A stretch of 64,000 bases of DNA from Ruegeria halocynthiae (lineage in GTDB: Bacteria; Pseudomonadota; Alphaproteobacteria; Rhodobacterales; Rhodobacteraceae): positions 47,291-111,290 of the forward strand of contig NZ_FNNP01000010.1 in the NCBI RefSeq assembly GCF_900106805.1, given 5' to 3'. How positions within the stretch are numbered: the stretch's first letter is position 1; every line of letters starts with the position of its first letter. A program made the translations under genes and the position numbers. Below are positions 51,448-59,492 of the stretch, piece by piece. The notes under the pieces are model-generated. The model ran no database searches. It worked only from the letters and a program-made list of their open reading frames with translations, and was not told the DNA's origin.

Positions 51448-52608
51448 ATGCAATTTGGCTTATCCGAAGAACAGGACATGATCGTCTCGACTGTGCGCAG
51501 CTTTGTCGAGAACGAGATTTATCCGTATGAGGCCGAGGTCGAACGGACCGGTCAGGTGCCAATAGAGTTGGGCGAACAGATCAAGCAGAAATGTATCGAT
51601 CTGGGCTTTTATGCCTGCAACTTCCCCGAAGAGGTCGGCGGCGCAGGTTTGTCACACCTTGATTTCACTTTGGTCGAGCGCGAGTTGGGACGGGGATCAA
51701 TGGCCCTGACCCATTTCTTTGGCCGCCCGCAAAACATCCTGATGGCATGCAATGAAGAACAGCGTGAACGCTATCTGTTGCCTGCCGTGCGCGGCGAGAA
51801 GATGGACGCGCTCGCGATGACTGAACCGGATGCAGGCTCCGACGTCCGTGGCATGAAATGTCAGGCCGCGCGCGATGGAGGCGACTGGGTCGTCAATGGC
51901 TCTAAACATTTCATCTCGGGGGCCGAGCACGCAGATTTCTTCATCGTCTTCATCGCAACAGGAGTGGATGAAACACCGAAAGGTCCCAAAAAACGCATCA
52001 CCACCTTTCTTGTGGATCGTGGCACGCCGGGTTTTGAGGTGCGCGAGGGGTATAACTCGGTCAGCCACAAAGGGTACAAGAATTACATCCTGTATTTCGA
52101 CAATTGCCGCCTGCCCGACGCACAGGTGCTGGGCGAGGTCGATGGCGGTTTTGCTGTGATGAACGAATGGCTTTACGCGACTCGCCTGACAGTCGCCGCC
52201 TTCTCGGTCGGACGGGCGCGACGCTGTTTTGACTACGCGCTGAACTACGCTGCTGAACGCAAGCAATTTGGTCAACCGATCGGTAAATTTCAGGGCGTCA
52301 GCTTTCAAATCGCCGACATGATCACCGAGATCGACGCTGCTGACTGGCTGACCCTTTCAGCTGCCTGGCGTTTGGATGAAAACCTGCCGTCAAACCGCGA
52401 GATTGCATCTGCCAAGGTGTACGCCTCAGAAATGCTGGCGCGGGTGACGGATACCACGCTGCAAATCTATGGCGGCATGGGCCTGATGGACGATTTCCCA
52501 ATCGAACGGTTCTGGCGCGACGCGCGGGTCGAGCGCATCTGGGATGGCACCAGTGAAATCCAACGTCACATCATCAGCCGCGATTTGCTTCGGCCCCTAG
52601 GTGCCTGA
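51448..52608 (+). CDS. Acyl-CoA dehydrogenase family protein
   Basis: A 386-aa FAD enzyme from ATG 51448 (MQFGLSEEQDM), preceded by AAGGGA; the frame from 51406 lacks support. ACAD markers are MTEPDAGSDVRGMKCQA, NGSKHFISGAEHADFFIVF, AAERKQFGQPIGKFQGVSFQIADM and YGGMGLMDDFPIERFWRDARVERIWDGTSEIQ. The position usually holding the catalytic Glu (as in YEGT) is Asp366 (WDGT), which is uncommon. Together with the two following genes it suggests CoA-linked oxidation of a carnitine- or gamma-butyrobetaine-type compound. It lies 7 bp before the acyl-CoA synthetase gene. Confidence 0.9.
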   Translation: MQFGLSEEQDMIVSTVRSFVENEIYPYEAEVERTGQVPIELGEQIKQKCIDLGFYACNFPEEVGGAGLSHLDFTLVERELGRGSMALTHFFGRPQNILMACNEEQRERYLLPAVRGEKMDALAMTEPDAGSDVRGMKCQAARDGGDWVVNGSKHFISGAEHADFFIVFIATGVDETPKGPKKRITTFLVDRGTPGFEVREGYNSVSHKGYKNYILYFDNCRLPDAQVLGEVDGGFAVMNEWLYATRLTVAAFSVGRARRCFDYALNYAAERKQFGQPIGKFQGVSFQIADMITEIDAADWLTLSAAWRLDENLPSNREIASAKVYASEMLARVTDTTLQIYGGMGLMDDFPIERFWRDARVERIWDGTSEIQRHIISRDLLRPLGA

Positions 52609-52615
52609 GGCGTAG

Positions 52616-54631
52616 ATGAACAAGGATATCTCTCGCCTTCTGCATCCGAATTCAATCGCCGTGATCGGTGGTGGCGCGTGGTGCCAACAGGTTATCCTGC
52701 AATCCGAACGTATGGGTTATACCGGAGATATCTGGCCAGTTCACCCTAAGGCGGCTGAAATCGCGGGTCACAGAGCTTATGCGCGACTTGAAGACCTGCC
52801 CACCGCCCCAGACGCGGCTTTTGTTGGCATCAACCGACACGCCACGATTGAGGCGGTACAGGTTTTGTCCGAAATGGGCAGCGGAGGTGCGGTTTGCTTT
52901 GCATCCGGATTCTCGGAAGCTGTGGCCGAGGATGACACGGGTGGAGACCTGCAGTCTGAGTTAATCAAGGCCGCAGATACCATGCCCATACTTGGACCGA
53001 ACTGTTACGGCTTTATCAATGCGCTGGACGGAGCGTTGTTGTGGCCCGACCAGCACGGCGCAGTGCCGGTAGATCAGGGCGTCGCCATTCTGACCCAAAG
53101 CTCCAACATCTCAATCAACCTGACCATGCAGGCGCGCGCCCTGCCAATTGCTTATATGGTAACCTGCGGAAACATGGCACAGACCAGTCAGGCCGAGATT
53201 GCCGCATCGCTGATTGATGACCCACGGGTCACAGCGGTCGGTCTGCATATCGAGGGTTTCAAGGATATCCGCGAATGGGAAGCTCTTGCCACCAAGGCAT
53301 ATGAGAAAGGTGTTCCCCTGATCGCGCTAAAGGTCGGTGCGTCGGAACAGGCGCAGGCAGCAACGGTATCACATACCGCGTCACTGGCAGGCAACGATGC
53401 AGGCGCGCAAGCATTGTTGAACCGACTGGGCATCCCGCGTCTGGCCTCCCTGCCCGCATTTCTGGAAACGCTGAAATTGCTACACTGTTATGGGCCATTG
53501 CCAGGAACCAACATTGCATCGATCAGTTGTTCCGGAGGCGAGGCAAGCCTGATCGCAGATATGGCAATGGGCACGGGTCTCAACTTTCCCAAGTTGCGTG
53601 AGGACAAGGAAACGCAATTGCGCGATGCGCTCGGTCCGATAGTCGCGCTGAACAATCCGCTCGACTATCACACCTATATCTGGCGCGATGAAAACGCGAT
53701 GGCGAAAGCCTGGGCCGGGATGACTGGAGACGATATTGATCTGACCATTTCGATCGTCGACTACCCCACCACCGACCGGGATGACTGGGCTTGCGCAACG
53801 CGCGCGGCACTTAAAGTGCGAAAGGATACCAATGCGCGCTTTGCAGTGGCCGCCACCTTGCCCGAATTGCTGCCAGAAGATGTAGCACAAACCTTGATGG
53901 AGGGTGGTGTGGTTCCCTTGATGGGCCTGAGCGAAACCCTCTCCGCTGCAAGGGCTGCAGGTCAGATCAACGCGCCTTCACGCGACCCAATCTGCCTGCC
54001 GGGCAATCAGGAAGCCACACGAACTTTAACTGAAGCAGCCGCCAAGTGTGCGTTGGCTGAACATGGCTTGCATGTTCCACAAAACAGAACGGTACGGGGA
54101 GCTGCGGAAATCAGCTGCGCTACACAGGAAATGACGGCGCCTTTCGCTGTCAAAGGCGTTGGTCTTGCGCATAAGTCCGAACACGCCGCCGTGCGACTGG
54201 AAATTCAGGCCACTGACCTGGTGAAGGTTGCCACAGAGATTGGCACCGATGAGATCCTGATCGAAGAGATGATCTCGGGAACCGTGGCCGAATTGCTGGT
54301 CGGCGTCGTGCGAGACCCCGCCCATGGGTTTGTATTAACACTTGGTGCGGGCGGCGTCTTGACCGAGATACTGCGTGACACAACTTCTCTGCTGATCCCA
54401 ACGACACCCGACGACATTCGCGAGGCACTCAGCACGTTGAAAATCGCTCCACTTCTGGCTGGCTATCGCGGTCAACCCGCGGCTGATATGGATGAAATCA
54501 TCGCTGCTGTTCTGGCCGTTCAAAGCTATGTGACACAACATGCCGATACACTCGGCGAGGTCGAAATCAACCCGCTTCTCTGCACGCCAACCCGCGCAAT
54601 TGCAGTGGATGCCCTAATCAGAAAGGCCTGA
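52616..54631 (+). CDS. ADP-forming acyl-CoA synthetase (acetate-CoA ligase type)
   Basis: A 671-aa single-chain enzyme with the NDP-forming acyl-CoA synthetase arrangement: CoA-binding domain (HPNSIAVIGGGAW at residues 10-22), central ligase domain with the phosphohistidine loop VSHTASLAGNDAG, and a C-terminal ATP-grasp domain (MTAPFAVKGVGLAHKSEHAAV, ILIEEMISGTVAELLVGVVRDPAHG). Related proteins activate carnitine or gamma-butyrobetaine to CoA esters. Its ATG (52616) is 7 bp after the dehydrogenase stop, and the hydratase gene follows 3 bp later. The substrate is inferred from neighbours. Confidence 0.85.
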   Translation: MNKDISRLLHPNSIAVIGGGAWCQQVILQSERMGYTGDIWPVHPKAAEIAGHRAYARLEDLPTAPDAAFVGINRHATIEAVQVLSEMGSGGAVCFASGFSEAVAEDDTGGDLQSELIKAADTMPILGPNCYGFINALDGALLWPDQHGAVPVDQGVAILTQSSNISINLTMQARALPIAYMVTCGNMAQTSQAEIAASLIDDPRVTAVGLHIEGFKDIREWEALATKAYEKGVPLIALKVGASEQAQAATVSHTASLAGNDAGAQALLNRLGIPRLASLPAFLETLKLLHCYGPLPGTNIASISCSGGEASLIADMAMGTGLNFPKLREDKETQLRDALGPIVALNNPLDYHTYIWRDENAMAKAWAGMTGDDIDLTISIVDYPTTDRDDWACATRAALKVRKDTNARFAVAATLPELLPEDVAQTLMEGGVVPLMGLSETLSAARAAGQINAPSRDPICLPGNQEATRTLTEAAAKCALAEHGLHVPQNRTVRGAAEISCATQEMTAPFAVKGVGLAHKSEHAAVRLEIQATDLVKVATEIGTDEILIEEMISGTVAELLVGVVRDPAHGFVLTLGAGGVLTEILRDTTSLLIPTTPDDIREALSTLKIAPLLAGYRGQPAADMDEIIAAVLAVQSYVTQHADTLGEVEINPLLCTPTRAIAVDALIRKA

Positions 54632-54634
54632 GAT

Positions 54635-55414
54635 ATGGACCCGATCAAGACTCGCCGCGACGGCGCAATCCTTGAGGTGACTCTGGACCGGCCCAAGGCC
54701 AACGCAATTGACCTGGCCACCAGCCGCATCATGGGTCAGGTGTTTGCCGAGTTTCGCGATGATCCTGAACTGCGTGTGGCGATTTTGACCGGATCTGGTG
54801 AGAAGTTTTTTTGCCCCGGCTGGGACCTGAAAGCCGCCGCAGAAGGCGACGCTGTGGACGGGGATTATGGCGTGGGTGGGTTTGGTGGCCTGCAAGAACT
54901 GCGCGACCTGAACAAGCCAGTCATCGCCGCCGTCAATGGCATCGCCTGTGGCGGCGGGCTGGAGCTGGCGATCTCGGCCGACATGATCCTGGCCGCCGAA
55001 CACGCGACCTTTGCGCTGCCCGAAATTCGCTCTGGCACCGTTGCAGATGCGGCCAGCGTCAAACTGCCCAAACGCATTCCCTATCACATCGCGATGGAGT
55101 TGCTGTTGACCGGGCGATGGTTCGACGCCGAAGAAGGCCACCGCTGGGGTCTGATCAACGAGATCCTCCCTGCCAATCAGCTATTGGACCGCGCCTGGGA
55201 ACTCGCCCGCCTGCTCGCATCCGGTCCACCGCTGGTTTATGCCGCGATCAAAGAAGTTGTGCGCGAAGCCGAAGATCGCAAGTTTCAGGACGCGATGAAC
55301 CTCATCACCAAGCGCCAGCTGCGCACTGTCGATGTACTCTACTCCAGCGAGGACCAGCTTGAGGGCGCGCGGGCCTTCGCGGAAAAGCGGGACCCGGTCT
55401 GGAAGGGTAAGTGA
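54635..55414 (+). CDS. caiD: Crotonobetainyl-CoA hydratase-like enoyl-CoA hydratase
   Basis: A 259-aa crotonase-family enzyme. It shows the CaiD-specific opening DGAILEVTLDRPKANAID, the block GEKFFCPGWDLKAAAEGDA and the C-terminus FAEKRDPVWKGK, nearly identical to E. coli CaiD. NGIACGGGLELAISADMILAAEHATFALPE supplies the crotonase fold. In E. coli CaiD interconverts crotonobetainyl-CoA and carnitinyl-CoA. With a dehydrogenase and CoA ligase in front and a GlxA-type regulator facing, a carnitine pathway is likely. Confidence 0.85.
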   Translation: MDPIKTRRDGAILEVTLDRPKANAIDLATSRIMGQVFAEFRDDPELRVAILTGSGEKFFCPGWDLKAAAEGDAVDGDYGVGGFGGLQELRDLNKPVIAAVNGIACGGGLELAISADMILAAEHATFALPEIRSGTVADAASVKLPKRIPYHIAMELLLTGRWFDAEEGHRWGLINEILPANQLLDRAWELARLLASGPPLVYAAIKEVVREAEDRKFQDAMNLITKRQLRTVDVLYSSEDQLEGARAFAEKRDPVWKGK

Positions 55415-55447
55415 GCCCTTGGGATGGGTATTGCCTCAGGTTCTTCA

Positions 55448-55500
55448 TCGCCAATTGTATGGTGGCGAACTCGCCGCGCCTTCTCCGCCATGGTTTGGCG
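55448..55500. terminator. Weak hairpins between convergent genes
   Basis: TCGCCA (55448-55453) pairs with TGGCGA (55463-55468), and CGCCA (55486-55490) with TGGCG (55496-55500). Both lie in the gap between the caiD-like gene and the oppositely oriented glycosyltransferase gene. Stems are short, without T-runs, so this is a low-confidence terminator region. Confidence 0.3.
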
Positions 55501-55524
55501 ATTGCAACTAGGCCGCGTTCCACT

Positions 55525-56481
55525 TCACTTCCGCTGATCTGGCCGCCTCAGCCAGAGAAGGCGTATGGTCTCGGTTATTTTCACCACGCGGATCGCATAG
55601 TGAACGCCCCAAACACCAATCGCCTGCGCAGATGTTAGACCCGGATTCTTCAGTAGGTTTTTCAACGTCTTAAAAGACGGGATCAGTTTTTGCACAGGTG
55701 GAATGTAATTCACGAACCCGCGGCTTTCATTGCGGCGGATCCTGGCGCCTTCGATGCGGCGGGCTTTGCTGAGGTGATCGCCCAAGCTACCACGTGCCGG
55801 ATGCCGCACAATGGCATCTGCAGCAAAAAGGATCGGCTCTCCAGCCGCTTTGGCGCGATCGTTCCATTCCATGTCACCACCGGACAGTACCTTATCATTA
55901 AACCGGCCGATGCGATCCATAATGCAACGCCGAACAATCAGGTTGGCCGTGACTGCGCGCCCACGTTCAACCCATTTCTTCTGCTCCAACCCTAAGTGTA
56001 CGTCATAGAGCTCGGTCACCGTCCAGTCCCGCCCATTCGGTATCAGCACAACGTTTCCGCCAAACCGGCCAACCTCAGGGTGAACTTGTGCCATCTTCAA
56101 TCCGGCTTCCAGATAATGCGGATCGGGTTGGCAATCGGAATCGGTGAAAAACAGCAGCTCCGCACTTGCCTCTTGGATGCCGCAATTCCGGGCCGCGTAC
56201 GAACCTGGCTTCGCCTCGCTCAGAATGCGCGCATTCACTGGCAGGCGGAACCCTTCAGGCACGGGATCAGACGGGTCGTTATTGACGGCAAATATCTCGA
56301 ATTGATCCGCATTCAGCGTCTGCGATGCGAGCCCGTCCAGACAAACCTGCAATTGGTCCCAGCTTTGATAGGTCGGAACAATAACCGACGCCCGCAAGGA
56401 GGTAGGCACCGTTGCAGATTTGGGTTGCTGGATCGCGCCGGAGTCACTCTGCATGGACGGCGTTGGAATACTGATGGTCAT
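55525..56481 (-). CDS. Family 2 glycosyltransferase
   Basis: A GT-A fold glycosyltransferase of about 318 aa from ATG 56481; 56454 is an alternative start with 9 fewer residues, and the frame up to 56550 lies inside the upstream gene. Residues RASVIVPTYQSWDQLQVCLDGLASQ are the GT2 opening, and the DxD-type motif is FFTDSDCQPD. The later SGGDMEWNDRAKAAG also fits. It overlaps the end of the ABC exporter gene and is probably co-transcribed with it. It may add a sugar to a surface polysaccharide or lipid, in line with the galU-manC-gmd-fcl genes at the other end. Confidence 0.87.
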   Translation of the reverse strand: MTISIPTPSMQSDSGAIQQPKSATVPTSLRASVIVPTYQSWDQLQVCLDGLASQTLNADQFEIFAVNNDPSDPVPEGFRLPVNARILSEAKPGSYAARNCGIQEASAELLFFTDSDCQPDPHYLEAGLKMAQVHPEVGRFGGNVVLIPNGRDWTVTELYDVHLGLEQKKWVERGRAVTANLIVRRCIMDRIGRFNDKVLSGGDMEWNDRAKAAGEPILFAADAIVRHPARGSLGDHLSKARRIEGARIRRNESRGFVNYIPPVQKLIPSFKTLKNLLKNPGLTSAQAIGVWGVHYAIRVVKITETIRLLWLRRPDQRK

Positions 56482-58225
56482 AGAGCGTCTTGAACGGGCC
56501 CGGTTTTTGCAGCAATTGCGCGGCATTGCCCTGTTCCAAGACCTCACCACTTTCGATTACCACGATCTTGTCGGCGTGCATGATCGTCGAAAGCCTGTGC
56601 GCCACAATGATCGTTGTGCGCCCTTCGGTCAGCCGACTCAGCGCTTCCTGAACCAGATGCTCGGACTTTGAATCCAGCGCGCTGGTAGGCTCGTCAAGCA
56701 ACAGGATCGGGCTGTCGCGCAATAGCGCGCGCGCAATCGCAAGGCGTTGCTTTTGACCCCCAGATAGGAAGGCGCCGTTTTCGCCGACCATGGTGTCAAA
56801 GCCGTCCTCGAGCGTCATGATGAAATCATAGGCGTTGGCGGCTTTGGCAGCCTCGATCACTTCTTCCTGTGACGCGTCTTCTCGACCAAACCGGATGTTA
56901 TCGGCAATCGAGGCAGAGAAAAGGAAGGTCTCCTGGCCTACAAAAGACATGTTTTTTCGCAGCGATTTGAAAGATGCGAACTTGATGTCCTGCCCATCGA
57001 TTGAAACCGAACCACCGAGCGGGTCGTACAAACGCAAGGCCAGATTCAGTATGGTTGATTTACCACCACCGGACAGGCCGACCAGAGCGGTGGTCTGACC
57101 AGCTTCAAAGGTCAGCGAAAGACCTTTCAGGATCGGATCTCGGCGGCGATAGCCAAATGAGACGTCATTGAACACAACCTCGCGCGGTCCGTCCGGCAGG
57201 GTTTTTGGATTGGCCTCTTCTGGCAAGGTTTCCGGCTCGTCCAGCATGTTGAACAACATTTGCACCCGCCGCAGCCCAAGCTCCATCTTGACCCGCACTT
57301 TGGTCAAGCGCTTGGCAGGCTCATAAGCCATCATCACGGCAGTAACGAACGACATCAGTTCACCCGGTGTTGAAGCGGCGGCTCCAAACAATTTGCCCGC
57401 GCTCAACCCGATAACCGAGGCAATCGCAAACCCCGCCAGAATATCCGTCAGAGGGCTGGTTGCGGCCTGCAGACGCGCAAGTTTGTTACGGCGCTTCTCA
57501 ACACTTTTCACCGCTGAGTTCATCTGTCCGGCCATGCGTTCTTCCAACCCAAAGGCCTTGACCACGCGAATACCGGCCGAGGTCTCCTGGATGACCTTCA
57601 TGATCGCGCCCATCGACTGCAATTCCATATCCGCGATCTCACGAACCTTACGAAGCAGTAGCCGAACTCCCAAAACGGCCAATGGACCAACAATCAGGGT
57701 AAACAAGGACAGGATCGGCTGTTGATAAAACATCACAGCCAGCAGTCCGATCAGCGTAAGCATGTCACGAACCGCGGTGGTAACCATGATCTCGATCACC
57801 GTGCGCGCGGCCTGAGCCGTTTGCGTGACCTTCAACAGCAAATCCGAACTTTCTGTCAGGTTGAAGAACGAGACGCCCTGCCGCAGCAACTTGTCATACA
57901 GCTTGATCTGCTGTTTCGAGACAATCCGATTCCCGGCACGTGTCAAAGCCACAATCTGGATATATGTCGCCACGCCTTTGACAAAGAAAATCGAGAATAC
58001 AGCCACTGACACGCCCAGTATCTTGGCTGAATTTTCGCTGTCGAAAAGAGAATCCACCACATCGCGCATGATAAAGGCGATACTGGCAGTGGTTGTTGCA
58101 ACAAACACCATTGCGATTATCGCAATGATATAAGGCACCATCTGTTCACGCATATTCTCGGCCAGCAGCCGCCACAGGATGGAATCATCCAAAACTGCAG
58201 AAATTTTTGATTTGATCTTTTGCAA
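56444..58225 (-). CDS. MsbA-type ABC exporter (fused permease-ATPase)
   Basis: A 593-aa half-transporter. Six membrane segments lie in residues 30-310; the ATPase has Walker A GLSGGGKST, signature LSGGQKQRLAIARALL and Walker B ILLLDEPTSALDS, with H-loop IVAHRLSTI. Such homodimers flip lipids or lipid-linked sugars, or secrete polysaccharide intermediates. The longest frame uses a TTG start at 58225; no upstream ATG exists, and Met26 is the first internal ATG, so the true start is uncertain. It is followed by the glycosyltransferase gene and preceded by a palindrome at 58256-58273. Confidence 0.87.
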   Translation of the reverse strand: MQKIKSKISAVLDDSILWRLLAENMREQMVPYIIAIIAMVFVATTTASIAFIMRDVVDSLFDSENSAKILGVSVAVFSIFFVKGVATYIQIVALTRAGNRIVSKQQIKLYDKLLRQGVSFFNLTESSDLLLKVTQTAQAARTVIEIMVTTAVRDMLTLIGLLAVMFYQQPILSLFTLIVGPLAVLGVRLLLRKVREIADMELQSMGAIMKVIQETSAGIRVVKAFGLEERMAGQMNSAVKSVEKRRNKLARLQAATSPLTDILAGFAIASVIGLSAGKLFGAAASTPGELMSFVTAVMMAYEPAKRLTKVRVKMELGLRRVQMLFNMLDEPETLPEEANPKTLPDGPREVVFNDVSFGYRRRDPILKGLSLTFEAGQTTALVGLSGGGKSTILNLALRLYDPLGGSVSIDGQDIKFASFKSLRKNMSFVGQETFLFSASIADNIRFGREDASQEEVIEAAKAANAYDFIMTLEDGFDTMVGENGAFLSGGQKQRLAIARALLRDSPILLLDEPTSALDSKSEHLVQEALSRLTEGRTTIIVAHRLSTIMHADKIVVIESGEVLEQGNAAQLLQKPGPFKTLYDHQYSNAVHAE

Positions 58226-58255
58226 TGCACATGTCCACTGTGATCAGGATTGAAA

Positions 58256-58273
58256 CATGTCAGCCCTGACATG
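58256..58273. promoter_or_regulatory. Palindrome upstream of the ABC exporter
   Basis: CATGTCAG (58256-58263) and CTGACATG (58266-58273) are perfect 8-bp arms separated by CC, 30 bp upstream of the exporter start. It is a candidate operator for the exporter-glycosyltransferase operon. Confidence 0.4.
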
Positions 58274-58339
58274 CTCATAAACCGTTCCCGCTAGATAGTC
58301 GCCCGGTCCCTATTGAGCAAGCCCGCCTTGGTTCCAGTC

Positions 58340-59023
58340 TTAATCTGCAGCTTCGATGCGCAGCGCACGAATCGAAGGGTCGATACGAGCATAGGCCGCC
58401 AGAACCCTCGCGGGCCACTTCTGAGCAATGTAATCGGCCATGAATCGGGAGGGCGCAATCAGCGTGACCTGTCCCCCTGCCCTTTCAGCTTCGTTCAGAT
58501 GCCGGAACCAGCTGGACCAAAGCTCGGGATCGCGGTTATGGAGAATTTCCTGAACCTGCGCCCAGACATCCTCGCCCTGAGGCGGAGGAATCGCAGGCTT
58601 TGGTTGGAACGGAACAACATTGTTATCTTCTGCCGGCTCCTGCTGCATTCTTTCCTGAAAATCGGTTCCAATTACCCGCCAGACATCAACTGTGTCCAGC
58701 AAGATCTGCTTGAGATCAATCTCATATACTGCAACCCGCCCACGCGCTGCTGGCCGCTTAACCGCGATCCAGCCCGCGCTACGCAGCTTAGCCATCTCTC
58801 GTTTTACCGTACGCTCGTTCACCGACCACAGGCGCGCAATCTCTTCTCGTCCGATCGACAGCTCGTTCGAGCGCCAGTTATATCGGGTAGTGATGAGCGC
58901 CGTGATGCGAAGAACACTGCGCTGCCGATGCTTGTCACCCGACAGAGCGTGGACGGCCAATGCCGACAGAATGTCATACTTTAGCGCAGGCGCATTTCGC
59001 CCGACTGGTTTCGCAACCTGCAT
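58340..59023 (-). CDS. DnaA-like plasmid replication initiator
   Basis: A 227-aa initiator from ATG 59023, which has GAGGA five bases upstream; the frame extends to a TTG at 59140 (266 aa), so the start is not certain. The middle contains a helix-turn-helix (NELSIGREEIARLWSVNERTVKREMAKLRSAGW, split by function). The last 80 residues (VWAQVQEILHNRDPELWSSWFRHL, then LIAPSRFMADYIAQKWPARVLAAY) resemble domain I of DnaA. Roseobacter plasmids carry a class of such DnaA-like replicases. It is divergent from parA-parB with iteron-like repeats between, the usual plan of this class. Confidence 0.85.
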   Translation of the reverse strand: MQVAKPVGRNAPALKYDILSALAVHALSGDKHRQRSVLRITALITTRYNWRSNELSIGREEIARLWSVNERTVKREMAKLRSAGWIAVKRPAARGRVAVYEIDLKQILLDTVDVWRVIGTDFQERMQQEPAEDNNVVPFQPKPAIPPPQGEDVWAQVQEILHNRDPELWSSWFRHLNEAERAGGQVTLIAPSRFMADYIAQKWPARVLAAYARIDPSIRALRIEAAD

Positions 59024-59151
59024 TCGTGTCCTCGCCGCTCTTTTCAGCCTCATGCGGGTTGGTCCCGCTTTGAATACGTCGTTAGCCAACGCTTTTCCTG
59101 ATCGTGACCTGATTAGCGTCCAATACTTCGATTCTGTCAAGAGCTCGTCGA

Positions 59152-59164
59152 AATTGCAGCAATT
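59152..59164. promoter_or_regulatory. Palindrome AATTGC-a-GCAATT near the initiator gene
   Basis: A perfect 13-bp palindrome (59152-59164) lies 129 bp upstream of the preferred initiator start, or 12 bp from the alternative TTG start. It may be the autoregulatory operator of the replication gene. Confidence 0.35.
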
Positions 59165-59176
59165 GAGCGCCTCATT

Positions 59177-59310
59177 CCAATATCAAATTAATAAAGAAAT
59201 CGGTGAAGTTATGGTGAGGGGGGACATTCTATGTGTCCCCTTATATATCGATTTTGCCCCCCTATATACCGTATAATTCGCTGGTCTGTCCCCCCAAATG
59301 CTGCGTGCGA
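59177..59310. other. Probable replication origin: AT-rich segment plus GC-core iterons
   Basis: An AT-rich stretch (59177-59200) adjoins repeats with a TGTCCCC/GGGGACA core. A 7-bp inverted repeat is formed by GGGGACA (59220-59226) and TGTCCCC (59234-59240). Direct copies follow: TGTCCCCTTATATATCGAT (59234-59252), TGCCCCCCTATATACCGTAT (59255-59274) and TGTCCCCCC (59287-59295). The first two are spaced by 21 bp, or two helical turns. They lie between the initiator and parA, where DnaA-like plasmids carry oriV. Confidence 0.6.
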
Positions 59311-59380
59311 ACCAATGCAATTGTACCTTTGTATCATCGCCGCGCTCCGAATCGCTCAGATCCCTGTAGGGCCTTGTTTT

Positions 59381-59396
59381 CTTACCCGTGGGTAAG
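59381..59396. other. parS-like palindrome, copy 1 (upstream of parA)
   Basis: CTTACCC-GT-GGGTAAG, the same 7-bp arms as the copies at 60476 and 61889 with the central dinucleotide on the other strand. It lies 97 bp before the parA start and could be both a ParB-binding partition site and part of parAB autoregulation. Confidence 0.7.
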
Positions 59397-59492
59397 ATCG
59401 TATTCCTAGAATAATTTCTTTTGCCAAAAGTGCAAATCAGGCGTAAATAACAAACAGCACAAGAATAACGTCCAACAAATGAGAATTGAGGC

